This document shows positions 34,721 through 46,430 of a stretch of 64,000 nucleotides of DNA, in pieces (the stretch's first letter is position 1; each line of letters begins with the position of its first letter). This DNA comes from Chaetomium olivaceum (Eukaryota; Ascomycota; Sordariomycetes; Sordariales; Chaetomiaceae). The DNA lies in contig JAYWVB010000002.1 in NCBI GenBank assembly GCA_039881045.1, forward strand, positions 372,001 to 436,000. Reading direction: 5' to 3'. Position numbers and translations under genes: made by a program. The notes under the pieces were generated by a model. The model worked only from the letters and a program-made list of their open reading frames with translations, did no database searches and was not told where the DNA came from.

Positions 34721-35301
34721 GTTGGTATGTCTATTTGAGAGCGGTATAAACGAATGCTGGGTTTGGCGTTCCCGTTGTACTTGTAGCATTGATGTTGAAG
34801 CGATGCGAGTAGGGCGCGAAACGCACTGGGAGGGCGAGGGAAGTGGTTTTGGCAGGGCATTTTGAGCTTCCCGACTGGCCCGAGCGGCCACATATACCGG
34901 TTACTCAAGCAGTAGTACTCTTCTCCGGTACCCGTAGCCCAAAAAAGAAAAAGGAAAAGTAAAGAAGGCGAACACCATCGTAAATAACCTAGTTAGTAGG
35001 TGCAGCATCTACCTTACGTAAATATCTTAGGTGGGTAGTTAATAGCTCAAATAAAAAGAAATAATGTTACTTGAAAAGCCTGAAGAAGCTCTTGCGGTCT
35101 TGCTCGATTCACACTTTTTTTACCTTGGGTTCCTTTTTCTCGGCTCCCTTCTTTCTTGTCTTTTCTCGTCCTTTTCTTTGCCTACTTCCCTTTACACAAA
35201 CTTCCACGCACCCCAAAAGGTGGTGTATACTACAATACGGACTGTCAAATATGTTGGTTCGTCTTCTATCTTAACTCTTAATCTCCGCTAACCTCGGGTG
35301 G
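34721..35301. other. Intergenic region
   Basis: Divergent promoter region between the NLR (-) and isochorismatase-like (+) genes, with a T/C-rich tract at 35110-35200. No gene supported. Confidence 0.45.
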
Positions 35302-36256
35302 TTGACATCGTTTCCCGCAACCGAAAGTTTGCTGTTTTGTACAGGGGTCTGTTTTGGGTGCCTTGCTCTACAGGCCCTAGCGGTCGGTACGTCACGCCAG
35401 CGGTGGAACCGCCGGATGAAACGATTTGATGAGCGATTCGTAATATATACATGTATCTTCCTACCCAACAAGCTAATCACACTAGTGGCGATCACAAACA
35501 TTACTATCGACCCCTTCAAGTCAGCTCTTGCCGTTATCGATATGCAAAACCTTCCCATGAGTGCAGCATTAGGCGTCAACGTGGTTGCGGCAGTCTTAGA
35601 GGCTCAAAAGGCACTTATTGACCACGCTATACTCGCAGCGCGAAGGACCAACACCGAAATCATCTGGCTAAACTGGGGCCTCACCGACGAAGAACTGGCA
35701 GGCCTTCCGCCTGTGGTGTCGCAAGTGTTTGGTTGGAAAGCCAACTGCCAGGCTGTGAGAACTACGGCTTATTTTCCCATTCCTGCACCTTGTGCCAGTC
35801 AGCAGGAGTCATCCATCGTGGGGAGAGGCCAAAGGCCAGAAGGCCAGGAACTGAAATGGGACGCGTCTTGCTGCCAGACAAGACCAACGTCGACGCCGGC
35901 CGGGCTCTAATGAGGGCTCATGGAACACCCACTTACACGGCCCTCTCCTCGCCGCCTTTCATGACGGTCAATCTACCACGCGACCAGAAGTCCTAATCCA
36001 CAAGAACAGAAACTCGGGCTTATACGGTTCGTCCTGTCACCTGGCCGTTCACTTGAAAAGTACAGGTGTTCGAACCTTGCTGTTCACAGGTATGAACACA
36101 GACCAATGCGTCATGTCGACTCTTCAGGATGCTCAGTGCCGAGGCTTCGACACTATTTTGTTACAAGACGCCTGCGCCACAAGGAGTCCGGGTTCGCTCA
36201 GAAAAAACGCCGAATACAACTGCTGCCGCGCTTTAGGCTTCCTGTCGTCCTTCTAA
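35302..36256 (+). CDS. Isochorismatase-like cysteine hydrolase, frame disrupted
   Basis: Catalytic triad blocks of the cysteine-hydrolase family are all visible: Asp in ALAVIDMQNL, Lys in HKNRNSGLYG and Cys in MNTDQCVMSTLQD, followed by TILLQDACATRSPG and the end CCRALGFLSSF. The block EIIWLNWGLTDEELAGLPP is typical of the fungal subgroup. The protein is read in at least three frames between 35500 and 36060, so it is either damaged or affected by indels. The 5' exon is uncertain: the frame from 35302 runs on through a possible intron near 35440-35485. Substrate unknown; family members hydrolyse isochorismate or act as amidases. Lies divergent from the NLR gene and upstream of an amidase. Confidence 0.65.
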
Positions 36257-37593
36257 GGCCTTAAGCGGCCGCAGCGGAATCAGGGTTGTGATATTACTTC
36301 TTCTTCGTTTTTGGTTTAATGTAGTTAAGGTAGCTCGGTAGGTAGTTTCTCGTCGGTTAGGTGCCAGTTATCTTTTGTGGCTGATGAAAATCGACGTGGT
36401 TTTGCAAGGTCAGAATAAAACATATGCCCCAACGAATGAGTTCCCTGTGGTATGTGCATTACAGAATGTCGAGTTGCCAAATAACCACAACCTGGAACAG
36501 CATGCGGCTACGCTTCTACGGAACTGGCCTTACCCTCCGCGTAGTCCTGCTTTGGCCAATGTTAAGCAGTCCATTATCACCGTCAAGTTATTGTAAGCAC
36601 AGGGCCACTTCAGCTCGTAACCTCGTTTGAGCAAGTCATTGCTCAGAAACACGTCTTTCAGATCCTTGAGTTCCTTGACGTCTCAGACACAGCTGCTCCC
36701 CACAAGACAGCCCCTCCGGTCTTTGACGCACCAGACAATCGCATCGGCGGGCCGGTATCTCGGCCTGTATGTCGGGAGTGTTCCTCAGAACAATGCCGTG
36801 TTATGCACTGCAGCACATTCGGTTCTTGGTGGTTGTTACATCCTAGCCAGGCTCTTCCGGGGGTTGCCATGGTCATTCGCCCTTTGTCGTCGTGCTACTG
36901 ATTGGCAAACATCATGAAACAGCACAAGGCAAACTTGGTTGTCGGTATGCCGGCACCTCAAAGAACACTACGGCATGCTCGCTGCTAGGCAACGCGATGA
37001 GCCCCTTGGGTGACGACCTTTACCGCTCGACCGGGCCAGACACAAAAACGAGTGTCACCTCCGGACGGTAGGTAGTGCCGTGCGCCCCTCCCCGGCAGGT
37101 GGTTTGTATATGCACGAAAAGGATCCATGGGACAAGGCAGAGATGTAACGACTGGCCACACCACACACAACAGAATGCTGGCTGCAGTAGTGTACACCGG
37201 CTTTGACAACCTGTTCGTACTACGGTAGTCAGGCACCGGCCATTGACGCAAACAATTAACCCGGTGACTTGTATTGCGCTGTGGTTGGGCTGTTACAATA
37301 CTGGAGGTGCCGGAGGGGTTGCACAGTGGCAGTGACCGCCGCTCCGTGACTGGTCGCGATGGCACCGTGCTACAACGCGAGTAGCACTGGAGAAACGGTG
37401 GAGGAATTGGTAGAACCAACATCCAGGGAACTTATTTGGGAATCTTGGGCATTTCCGTTTGCCGGGCAGGAGCGAGAAAGAGGGCCATTCCTTCCCGTCT
37501 TGAGCTGCTCTCTGCCGGCCTGCCCTAGCGTGTTCAAAGAAGGGAGTATTCTACCTACTCGTAGGTACCTAGCAGAAACTTTCTGATAACGTT
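36257..37593. other. Intergenic region
   Basis: No coding sequence recognised. GTAGGTACCTAGC at about 37561-37573 belongs to the recurring motif class. The end of this stretch should hold the amidase promoter. Confidence 0.45.
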
Positions 37594-39558
37594 GCCGCAT
37601 CGACGCATTGCGGTTTTGTGCCTTGGCGTCATTGTTTTCACTCTGCTCTTCTTCGATCAGTCCATCTTTTCGCCCGCGCTTTTGGAGGCTCGCACAGAAT
37701 GGACGTTAAAATCGGTTTGTCTTCCAAGCGCTCAACCCTGCCTAACGCATCCACCTCGGAAGCGGGTCGATCAAGCTATTAACACGTTGATCAAGAGTCA
37801 CCCGATCTACTGCCGCCTCTCCTTCAGCTCACCATCGAAAGAGCTGCCAAATGCCTTCAGTCACGAACCTTTACGTCGGTCGATTTGACTAAAGCTTACC
37901 TGGCGAGAATCGAGGAGGCCTCTAGCTTCAAAGCCGTGCTGCAAGTGAACCCGGATGCTCTTTCGGTCGCACAACAGCTCGATGAGGAGTTGGCCAAATC
38001 TGGCCCTAGGAGGTGCGCATCCATTAACTCCCGTCCTCAATAATCAAAGTTGCTGACAGCAGAAATCGGTAGCCCTCTTCATGGTATTCCACTTCTAGTC
38101 AAGGACAACATCGCGACAAAGGACGCCGGATTGGACGTCTCGGCAGGCTCCTTCGCCCTCCTCGGCGCCAAACCGGTAAATGAGTCATCAGTCATTGAGA
38201 AGCTACGCAAGGCCGGAGTCGTGATTCTTGGCAAAACCAATCTGTCAGAGTGGGCAAGCTTTCGCGCGGCTCGATATTAGCGCAGGATGGAGCCCGAGAG
38301 GAGGGCAGACCCTGGGTGTGTATTGTCCTGCTTCTTCGCCCGGCGGCAGCAGCTCCGGTTCTGCAGTTGCCACAGCTCTTGGGCTATGCGCTGCCGCCCT
38401 TGGTGCCGAGGTAAGGCTAGCCAATTCACTCGTCATTACTTGAAGGAGTTACTAATTTTGTTGCTAGACGGTGGGTAGTATTCTTTCGCCCGCCGAAAAA
38501 AGCACCGTTGTCGGCCTAAAGCCCTTTCGGGGGCTTGTTGCAAACGACGGCACGATCCCAATTTCCACTCGGCAGGACATCATCGGTATTCTCTCTCGGA
38601 CCGTCAAGGATGCTGCCTTTTTGCTGAATAGCATGGCTGGCCGAAGTGAGCGGGATGAGAGAACGTGGAACATTCCGCTCGACCCGATGCTGGATTTTAC
38701 CAAGTTCTGTGAAGAGATAGACCTAACGGGCTTATCTATCGGCGTACCGCGGAATACTTTCACTCTCGATCCAACATCTCCCGTCATGGTATCCTTCGAA
38801 TCTGCACTGACAGTTCTCGCCGCCGCTGGTGCCAAGATCGTCGACAATGCCAACTTTCTCGAGGCCGATGAGTTCAAAAGGCTCAATCAACAGGTCAAGG
38901 GCATTGTCCGGTCATCCGAGTTCAGGCATGATATCGTTCGGTATCTAGAGACATTGGCCACAAACCCCAACAACATCAAATCGGCCGAAGACATTATCGA
39001 GTTTACCAAAGCATTTCCACCCGAGCAATACCCAGACAAGGATATCGGCAAGTTCCTGTGGACCCAGGTGGAAGGAATTGACGTCGACGGCGAAAGGCAC
39101 AGGCATATGCTGGAGCAGGAAGTCTTCTTTGGCGGTGAAGGTGGGATCTTGGGTGCACTCGGCAAGTTCAAGGTCGATTGTTTTGTGGTTCCGTCATATG
39201 CTGGCATAGGGCCAGATCTTGCAGCCAAGATGGGGTTTCCCGAGCTGTCAGTGCCTCTGGGCTTCTATCCTGAAGGGACGCCAATCAACTACGACGCCGA
39301 CAAGCCTCATCTTGTTCGGGTGGCGCCCGGGATTCCGTGAGTGACGGCCCGACTCCCCCCAAACATCTGAACCATGAGCTAACGTCATCAAACCCAAGAT
39401 ATTCAATGACCTTCTTTACCGACGCCTTCTCAGATGGCGTTTTGCTTCAGGTTGGGCACGCGTTCGAGCGACTGGCTACCACACGGGAGAAGGGTCCTCA
39501 ACCATTCAACCCCCCAAAGACGGAGCTGCATGATGTCAGACTGAGGTCTAAAGATTGA
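37594..39558 (+). CDS. Amidase (amidase-signature family)
   Basis: Hydrolyses amide bonds using a Ser-cisSer-Lys triad. Lys lies in IPLLVKDNIAT; the Ser-rich loop is SPGGSSSGSAVATALGL; the conserved VILGKTNLSEWA is intact. N-terminal helix block FTSVDLTKAYLARIEEAS starts near 37880. Introns are seen at about 38014-38061, 38411-38467 and 39338-39398; the last is followed by the C-terminal helix FFTDAFSDGVLLQVGHAFERLA. One frame change is needed at about 38265 (between NLSEWASFR and DISAGWSPRGG). No ATG is clearly right for the start: a hydrophobic segment (IAVLCLGVIVFTLLFF) at 37600-37660 could be a signal peptide, but in frame it begins with TTG. Residues 490-570 are typical of the fungal secreted-type amidases. 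Confidence 0.8.
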
Positions 39559-41655
39559 CCGAGGTTCGTAACTGGTATCTGAATGGCTCCCTGGCCCCTC
39601 AGGCAGACCTCTCCAGCTTACCTGGATACGCACAACTATCACCTTTGTCCTGTCATCAAACAGCGTTTTCACTGTGTGAAAACTGCCTGTATACAAACCT
39701 ACCGAACTCTCAGCTTCCAGATCAACTTCCGTTTCTCCATCAGGATTCCTTTCATCATTCTCTCAACTCCATACGCCCACTATCCAGACATGAGCAAAGG
39801 AACGACAAGACCAAAGTCGTCCCACTTTTTGATTGTGATAAGACTCTTTTTTCATGCCTGGACGCTCGCCGTCTTTCTCGTACACTACCTCTGCCTTGGC
39901 CTTCAGCCCCCTCTTGATTCTTTAATGGCATGCAGTGGCTCTTTCCCCCCCTTTCGACAGCGCCCTGGTTTCAACCCAAGCATATGGTTTGCGCTAAACC
40001 ATATGTCTTGGATAAACCGCGGATCCTCATAGGAATTTTACGTAGCTACCTAGTGCAGCGATACCTGGAACGTGGATAGAAATTCCGACGACTTACCCGC
40101 CACTGCCCATGCATCTGAGATCTTAGTTCCGCAATGTGCTTGTGAACTTCGTCAGACCATATTATGCGCCTCAGGGGTGCGGGATTCTAGATATCGAGAC
40201 AGGTTGAGACATCGAGTGACTGAGTTGGGTTAAAATACCTAGATTATGTTTTGGTTAACAACAATTTCCTCAAAAGTCTACCTGAAAACTCATGTTTGTC
40301 GTAGTCGGTGCCAAAGTGCTGCAACTGACCACAAACAAAGCCGCTATGACGTCGGAGCAGAGATTCTCCTTTCGAGGTCAACCGGGACGGGAGTATTGTT
40401 GTCAAAAGGGAGCTTTCAACACGCTCAACGCGTCCCTTGGTATGAAATTGGCCGAACTTGTATCTGAAGCTGTCGCGAACAAGTTTGTCGGACGTCATTT
40501 TAGCGTCTGGCAACTCCAGTGTGTTGCGGCAAGTTGTGATGGTGAAATGGAAAGCCACAAAGTGCAAGCAACTGAAATTGCGACGCGGGAAAATGGGAAA
40601 TGTTTCGGGCGGGATGGGATGACGGGCGGGTATTACGCAGCTAGAGGTTGACCAGCCATCATCTCTATGCTTGGGCCAGCCATCTCTCTGTCAGATCAGA
40701 CATGCTGGCCGTCCCACGTTGTCCTCACGCGTATTCCGACTCGTTCCCGTCTTTACTTCCGCCCTCTTAATTACATCATCTTAATATCTTCAATGCAGAC
40801 CTCTTCGACGGCACAACCATCACCAACCCTGTCCCAAACGAGCCGGTACGCGGTACACGGCCATGCTTGGGCCCCGGTCGTAGCCATATGGGAAAATATG
40901 TCGCCAAACAATGCCTTCATCTGACTCCGTTGGTGAATTCGCCGGAATGATGGCGACGGTGTGAGTGCTTAGCCCCGCGCAATGAGCGTTTCAAATCCGG
41001 GTGAACTCTTCCTTCATGGCCATGAGCTCAACCTTGTGCGCCGTCGGGGAATGTGTAATACCCCTTCTATACGTACCGAGTCGTCCCTGACCTTCTCGAC
41101 TGCCGTCTTGCCAATACCGGTCTCCCGTTGTCTGTCCACCCCCGTGCTTGAGGGGAGAGGGTTGACACTTGTCTGCTGGTCTCAGGCGACCGGTCGCAGC
41201 CTCTTGGTCGGCGTGTCGAAGACGAAGTCATCATCGTCCTCGAAGTCGGCTGCTTGCTTTCTCGCTCTCAGGTTGTACATACTTTGCCTCGAGTCCATCC
41301 GGCACGTCGGACAGCGCACCCGACATCATTAAAAAAAACACTAATTACCAACAAAGCGTGAGATGTGGGGCAGGGTCAGATAGAAAAGGTCACGGCAAAT
41401 TACTACAGCGTTCAGCATTTGATCTGACTTTATGTGGATTGTTAAGAGACATAACATGCTGTATAGTTAATATATCCTTGCATTGATTAAACAACCATAT
41501 GTGCCGAACTGCTTCGACTGTTCATGATTAGGTAACTAATCTTTTTCTGTGGTGGCGCCCAAGCCTCTTCCCCTTCGCGTTTATTTGAGTGTGTTTCTTC
41601 CAACTTCCCTCTTCAACAAAGCTGTCCCGCTCGACAAACTCCGTGCTGGCCGGCC
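39559..41655. other. Intergenic region
   Basis: About 2.1 kb with no supported gene. A short CTACCTAG-type motif occurs at about 40045-40052. The last 200 nt before 41656 have the C/T-rich character of a fungal promoter. Confidence 0.45.
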
Positions 41656-42524
41656 ATGGCGCAACCACAAGCGCAACCGTCACTGGCACCACAACCGGAC
41701 TTCACAGTTATTTCCAATGGGTCTACTGTGTTGTCAGACAAGTCCCGTCTCTTTCGCAACCTGCCAGCAGTGGATGAGGGTGGCCGTTTGTTCCAGATTT
41801 TAGAAGCCCTGAACACAAATGTCGCAAAGATACAGCAGGATATCGGAACATTGAAAGACGATGTCACGACACTGAAAGCCGATGTCACGACACTGAAAGC
41901 CGATATCACGACAATCAAAACCGATGTTGCGACAATCAAAACCGATGTTGCGACACTGAAAGCCGACGTCACGACGATCAAAACCGATGTTACGACTCTG
42001 AAGAATGATGTCACGGCATTGAAGAACGATGTCAAGATACTGAAGGACGATGTCACGGCATTGAAGGACGACGTCAATATACTGAAGGAAGATGTTACGG
42101 CATTGAAGACCCATGTAAAGGTTATCGGAACTCGACTCGACAGCCTGTTATATACCCTAGCTCTACGTTTTTGCCCCCCAGATACTGACTCGGCTTGTAT
42201 ACTAGGGATCTCAACTCGGCGGCTCGCACCTTAAACACCACTGCGACCCGGCCGGACTCCCCTCTGGAGCCTCTTTTCAACGTCAAAACAGGAAACCAGA
42301 TCCCAAACTTCCCACCTACGGTCTCAGCGATCGCCGGCATGAGTGGTGCGAAAACCTTCCTCTTCTGTTAGCGCGCATTGTACTGATACTTTTCTTACCA
42401 TCCAGAGGCGGCATTGAACCAGGTCTTGGAGGCGTTGAACAGGGGGACTGCCGGCTCACCTGAGGAGAGACGAAGACGCTTGATGCGAGCGGTTGGTGTT
42501 ATTTTCCAGCAGGTTCAAGAATAA
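41656..42524 (+). CDS. Heptad-repeat coiled-coil protein
   Basis: ATG 41656 opens a frame whose central part (about residues 60-155) is a run of seven-residue units of the type D-V-T-T-L-K-x, giving a long, regular predicted coiled coil; the underlying DNA is a 21-bp tandem repeat. A second part after an intron starting near 42167 encodes LNSAARTLNTTATRPDSPLEPLFNV and PNFPPTVSAIAGM, and a last exon after an acceptor at about 42405 encodes ALNQVLEALNRG and ERRRRLMRAVGVIFQQVQE, stop 42522-42524. Similar three-part proteins occur in other ascomycetes. The first intron would be only 39 nt and leaves the phase off by one, so that joint is uncertain. No signal peptide. Function unknown. Confidence 0.65.
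41860..42105 (+). repeat. 21-bp coding tandem repeat (heptad units)
   Basis: Roughly a dozen imperfect 21-bp units of the form GATGTCACGACACTGAAAGC, each coding for one heptad. Some copies are nearly identical, others have drifted. Confidence 0.85.
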
Positions 42525-42729
42525 TAGCGCGTTATCGGGGTGTTTCACAGGTATCATTGAGCACTGTGCCTAAGTGGCGTTACGCTAAGATGTATCCACG
42601 CAATCTAAATATAGCGGTCTCTCCTGACCAGTACACAGACTCAACCACTTCAAGATGGTGCTCAAAATTACCTATACCCTTTCCATTCGATATAGTTGGA
42701 AAGCTGATTCAGACGTAAAAACCATGCAA

Positions 42730-43479
42730 TTAACCGCTGAACAACGCCGGGCCAGGAATCTTGTAGTCCTTGATGGTCGTGTAGGGGTTGAAGAGAATGC
42801 CGGGGTCGGTGTTTTTGTACAGCGCTGTCCCCGCAACACCCGCCGGATTCGCAGTGCCGGAGCCGGTGATTTGGATGTTGAAGCATTGCGGGTAGTTCTG
42901 GGCACCGTTGAGCGAGCCCGCGCCGTGGAGGGCGATGATCTCGTGGCGGAAGACGTAGTTGCCCGGGGCAATCGACTTGGGCACCTTGGTGGTCCAGACG
43001 CCGCCCTGATCGATCAGAGTCTGGGAAGCCCACTTTTGGGTGGCATAGTCGATGCCAACCTCCTCGATCTTCACCCACTTGAGGCTGCTCTTGTCCACCT
43101 TGCTGCAGTCTCCGCTGCACTTCGCGATGTAGGTGAGGATGGGACCGTGAGGGTGTGGCCATGTTGCGGGCCAGTTGAACTGGACTGTGCCACCGGCGGC
43201 AACCGAAGCACTGAGAGTTCCTGGCGAGGCGTTTTTGTGGCAGTTGATGTCGGCTGTCTGGTAGTTGTTCGGTGCCACGAAACCACTGTCCAGGTTTTCC
43301 GCGTACCACGCCGCAATGTCGGGGACGGGTTGACCATTGACCTTGGCGTAGTAGTAGTCTAGGATGAAACCCTGGTTTGTCTTGCCGTCGGTCTTGAAAC
43401 TTGTCACCATACCATGGCCGAGCGCCGTTGTGGCCAAAGCACCAACGAGCGCGGCAGATAGGCTTGCGTGTGCCACCAT
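42730..43479 (-). CDS. Lytic polysaccharide monooxygenase, AA9
   Basis: Copper enzyme that cleaves cellulose or related glucans oxidatively, secreted. Single exon, 249 residues. Signal peptide MVAHASLSAALVGALATTALG is followed by HGMV, so the mature protein begins with the copper-binding His1. The second histidine of the brace lies in WPHPHGPIL, and the axial Tyr with its partner Gln in AQNYPQCFNI. DINCHKNASPG and YVFRHEIIALHGAG are further AA9 signatures, and Cys pairs (NCHK/QCFN; KCSG/DCSK) are present. No C-terminal CBM1. A TATA-like AAATATAAAC on the + strand (minus TTTATATTT) lies about 110 nt upstream of the start. No frame problems. Confidence 0.95.
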   Translation of the reverse strand: MVAHASLSAALVGALATTALGHGMVTSFKTDGKTNQGFILDYYYAKVNGQPVPDIAAWYAENLDSGFVAPNNYQTADINCHKNASPGTLSASVAAGGTVQFNWPATWPHPHGPILTYIAKCSGDCSKVDKSSLKWVKIEEVGIDYATQKWASQTLIDQGGVWTTKVPKSIAPGNYVFRHEIIALHGAGSLNGAQNYPQCFNIQITGSGTANPAGVAGTALYKNTDPGILFNPYTTIKDYKIPGPALFSG

Positions 43480-44489
43480 CTTGAGATAAGGTCGAGTGGA
43501 GGAGGAATTTCGAGGGAGCCAAAAGGGTTATTGGAGCGACCAACGCTGGACTTGCAGAGGGAGAGTCTGCTTTGAAGAGAGTCTGCTTTAAATATAAACA
43601 ACGCTCGTGCCTATTTCATGTGCGCAACCCGGTTCTGACCCCTGAATTGGGCAGTTATCCGTCGGCCCCGGCCCTCCCGAGTGAAGATCTTTGTGGTAGG
43701 GGTCGCAATATAAGTGGTGGAAGTTTGCGCCACTAGCACCAGTGTCAAGACCTCCAGATCGAGAGTCACTCGTTCCGTGATGTCTAGAAAAGGGGCAAAT
43801 GTGGGAGTCCGGAGCGGCTTCATCCGCCTCGGCCAGGATTGGACAATGGGAATGATTCATGTGGGGGCAGAGGCACCATCCTGAAACCCGAATACGGAAC
43901 CCTGGCATCAATCAGCGGTTCGAATTATTTGAGAACGTATTGCAATGAAAATGGAATGCATCACTAACCCCGCGGGATGATGCGGAAGGTGAATGTTCAC
44001 CTTAAAATACCAGAACACCATCCCCCATTCCATCTGCCGCACCATTGGAACCGGCCCAACGCTTTAGAGTTGACAATGCAAGTCGCCTTGAGTACAACGT
44101 TGTAGTAGAACTCACTTCCGCGCTCCCAGGGCAGCAATAGGTTACGCATCAATTCTTGGGTGACTACGCGTGTCCACATCTTTGGAAGGCTTGGAATTAG
44201 GGGGAGCATACGGCTTACGATCCAGGACATGGTTCTCGGGAATTCAAGGCATGTAATTTGTTCGGAAGCTAGTATGACGTTCTGCCCAATCCACGCAGTT
44301 CATCCACAATCAAAACGGGCCATGAAAAGGTGAACCATGTCCCTAAACGGCCACGCTTCCACCTTCCCCAATTATTTCAGGCTCGGTTGGGTCCACTTAG
44401 TAACCGGGGTTGTTACCGCAGTGCGTTGCGTATAGGATAAGAGGGGATCAGGATTGTGTAAGTCGCACTGGTCCGACGCCATCGTCATA
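43480..44489. other. Intergenic region upstream of AA9
   Basis: Promoter side of the AA9 gene (read on the minus strand). No gene recognised. Confidence 0.5.
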
Positions 44490-44736
44490 TCAATGAGCTC
44501 CGGGTCTGTAAGAGCCAGAAGTAACGCAGGTGGCCTTCCCACAGTCCTTCTTTTTCTCGACGGTGGTTTGCTTGACGGCGCCGTTAGGGTTGTAAGTGGT
44601 AGTGGTAGTGGTGGTAAAGTCGCACCTGTAGAGAAAGAGGTAAGACAGGATGTCGGAAGACAGAAATAATTGCATGAGGGTCAGAAAGCGGTACTCATAT
44701 GTCGACAAGGGCTGGGTCGGAGGACAGTCCAAACAT
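44490..44736 (-). CDS. Possible small gene (about 57 aa, uncertain)
   Basis: A short minus-strand frame with ATG at 44736 (MFGLSSDPALVDI) is followed after a C/T-rich tract and CTACAG acceptor (44626-44631) by a frame with Thr-rich start (CDFTTTTTTTYNPNGAVKQ) and two Cys near the end (DCGKATCVTSGSYRPG), stop 44490-44492. The acceptor and tract look genuine, but no good GT donor fits the first frame without a stop codon. Reported because the second exon looks like real protein; confidence is low. Confidence 0.3.
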
Positions 44737-45537
44737 GTTGCGTGACGAAGGGTCAAAGGTTTCTGGTTGGTGCAATGGTAGTTTCGGGTAGATGTACGAT
44801 AGGTTGGAATGTATTAGGTTTGATCGTATTGTGATGGGAACTTGGAACTTTGAATTTCGAGATGGTTTGAAAGTTAGAACGGCCGGGAGAGGTTGGACGT
44901 TTATAGATACCAGCGTGGAAGAGACACGCCATGCATGGGTGGAGGCACCGTGGAGCTCACACTGTTCCATCGGCAAGCTGTGAAGTCACAGTTCAACACG
45001 ATGTTCGCCTGCGCAAGCGCCCCATAAACTGCTTTGACCGCACTATCAACAAGGCCGACTGTCGTGGCCTTGAGCGATACGCCTTACGCCAGAGCTTGCT
45101 GATACCAGACAGTCGGCTGGTTCTCGATGCTCCATACCCAATTTGCCGCGAACTATTGGTGAGACCCACAAGTCACCCATTGTGGGCGCCAAAGAATCCT
45201 CGGCGGGGTGATGCAGTCCTCACCGGAGAATCATATAACCAACAGACTGGGAGGCGGGGCTAAACTGCTTGGGCGCACAGCCTTGTGAAGCAGTTGGGTG
45301 GTGGTGGAACATTCTTATTGGATACCGAGGATCCGGCACGTTCAGGCGCGCGTCTACCGGATCTTCTGTCAGCCCCCATGGATTTTATCTGCCCCGCTCA
45401 CTCAGTTCAATCAGTTGACTCACCGAAACTCCCTGCACCTTTGGTCACATCTCGACTTCTCGCAACAACGGGCTAGGCTTCTTGCTTCATCTTGCAACTT
45501 TTTTCTCCCACAAACTCCTTGCTGTGCACAGATTGCC
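44737..45537. other. Intergenic region
   Basis: Divergent promoter region between the possible small gene and the kinase-like gene. Nothing else seen. Confidence 0.45.
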
Positions 45538-46430
45538 ATGGCACCTATCATCACGCAATGGAGCGATTTTGACAGCGTTTACGAGGCCTTCGAGATAAAC
45601 ACACACAAGTTCCTGTACACTACATTTTCCGTCATTGACGACGACGATGTCTTCTACTTCGGCCAATTGAGCGCTCCCAAGCTCAAGATCACTTTGGAAC
45701 AGTACACAGCTGCACTGGAACGGATGCCCGACGAAGACCTTTTCCCCGAGGTACCGTTGGATGCTCGCCTAACAATCGCTGCGAATGACTTGGACATCGA
45801 CGCGCTCTACATCAAACGACCACGCATGAGGATGTACGAGGAGTATAAAAAAGACGACATGCTCTCCGTCATTCCCACCTTGCTTCTTGATGAGGCACGT
45901 GCATTGCAACTCATCTCGCAACAGCCCCACCCCGGCATCATCGGGTACCATGGTTGCCGTGTGCGAAGGGGACGCATCACTGGGCTGGTCCTTGACAAAC
46001 ATCCACATGACCTGAAAGAGTATCTGAAAGATGGGATGGGTGAGATTGACAAGGAAGCATTCATGGCCGCGCTGGAGTCGGCTGTCCGGCATCTCTACTC
46101 CCTAGGGTTCGCTCACAATGGTACGTCGAGATAGAAAGTCCTGCCCCTGGCACATGGCTGGATGGTGATGTGCGTAACAATAATACTGGCAACTGACACT
46201 CCTGGTCAGACATAAACCCTGCCAACATTCTCGTGAATTCTGCCAAGCTGCCGGTTTTGGTTGACTTTGGCTCTTGTCGTGAAATTGGTGGGAAACTCGG
46301 CGCATCTCGGGGTACTATGGGCTGGATCGACGGCGACGTTCTGGAATATGCGGTATCTGAAGCACAGCATGACTTGTCCGCCCTCGAAAAGATCCGCGTT
46401 TGGCTAGACGCCCCAGACTTTGACAGATGA
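45538..46430 (+). CDS. Protein kinase-like (atypical) protein, 267 aa
   Basis: Exons 45538-46120 and 46210-46430 join in phase (GTACGT..TCAG intron) to 267 residues with no errors. The C-lobe is kinase-like: HPGIIGYHGCRV, ITGLVLDKHPHDLKEYL, then AHND/INPANILV (HRD reads HND, DxxxxN kept) and VLVDFGSCREIGG (DFG kept). There is no clear Gly-rich loop, and the N-terminal 90 residues do not resemble a standard N-lobe; the C-terminal part after the DFG region is very short, ending about 60 residues on. This group of small fungal kinase-like proteins is often predicted inactive. Possible regulator; partner unknown. Sits convergent to the AA9 gene with the intervening small frame. Confidence 0.8.

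Noticed and set aside
37592..37888. Frame with signal-peptide-like start
   Set aside because: In frame it begins with TTG, not ATG, so it is not a proven start; noted only as a possible N-terminus of the amidase.
42655..43362. 235-codon plus-strand frame
   Set aside because: It lies antisense to the AA9 gene, whose codons and motifs are complete; a shadow frame.
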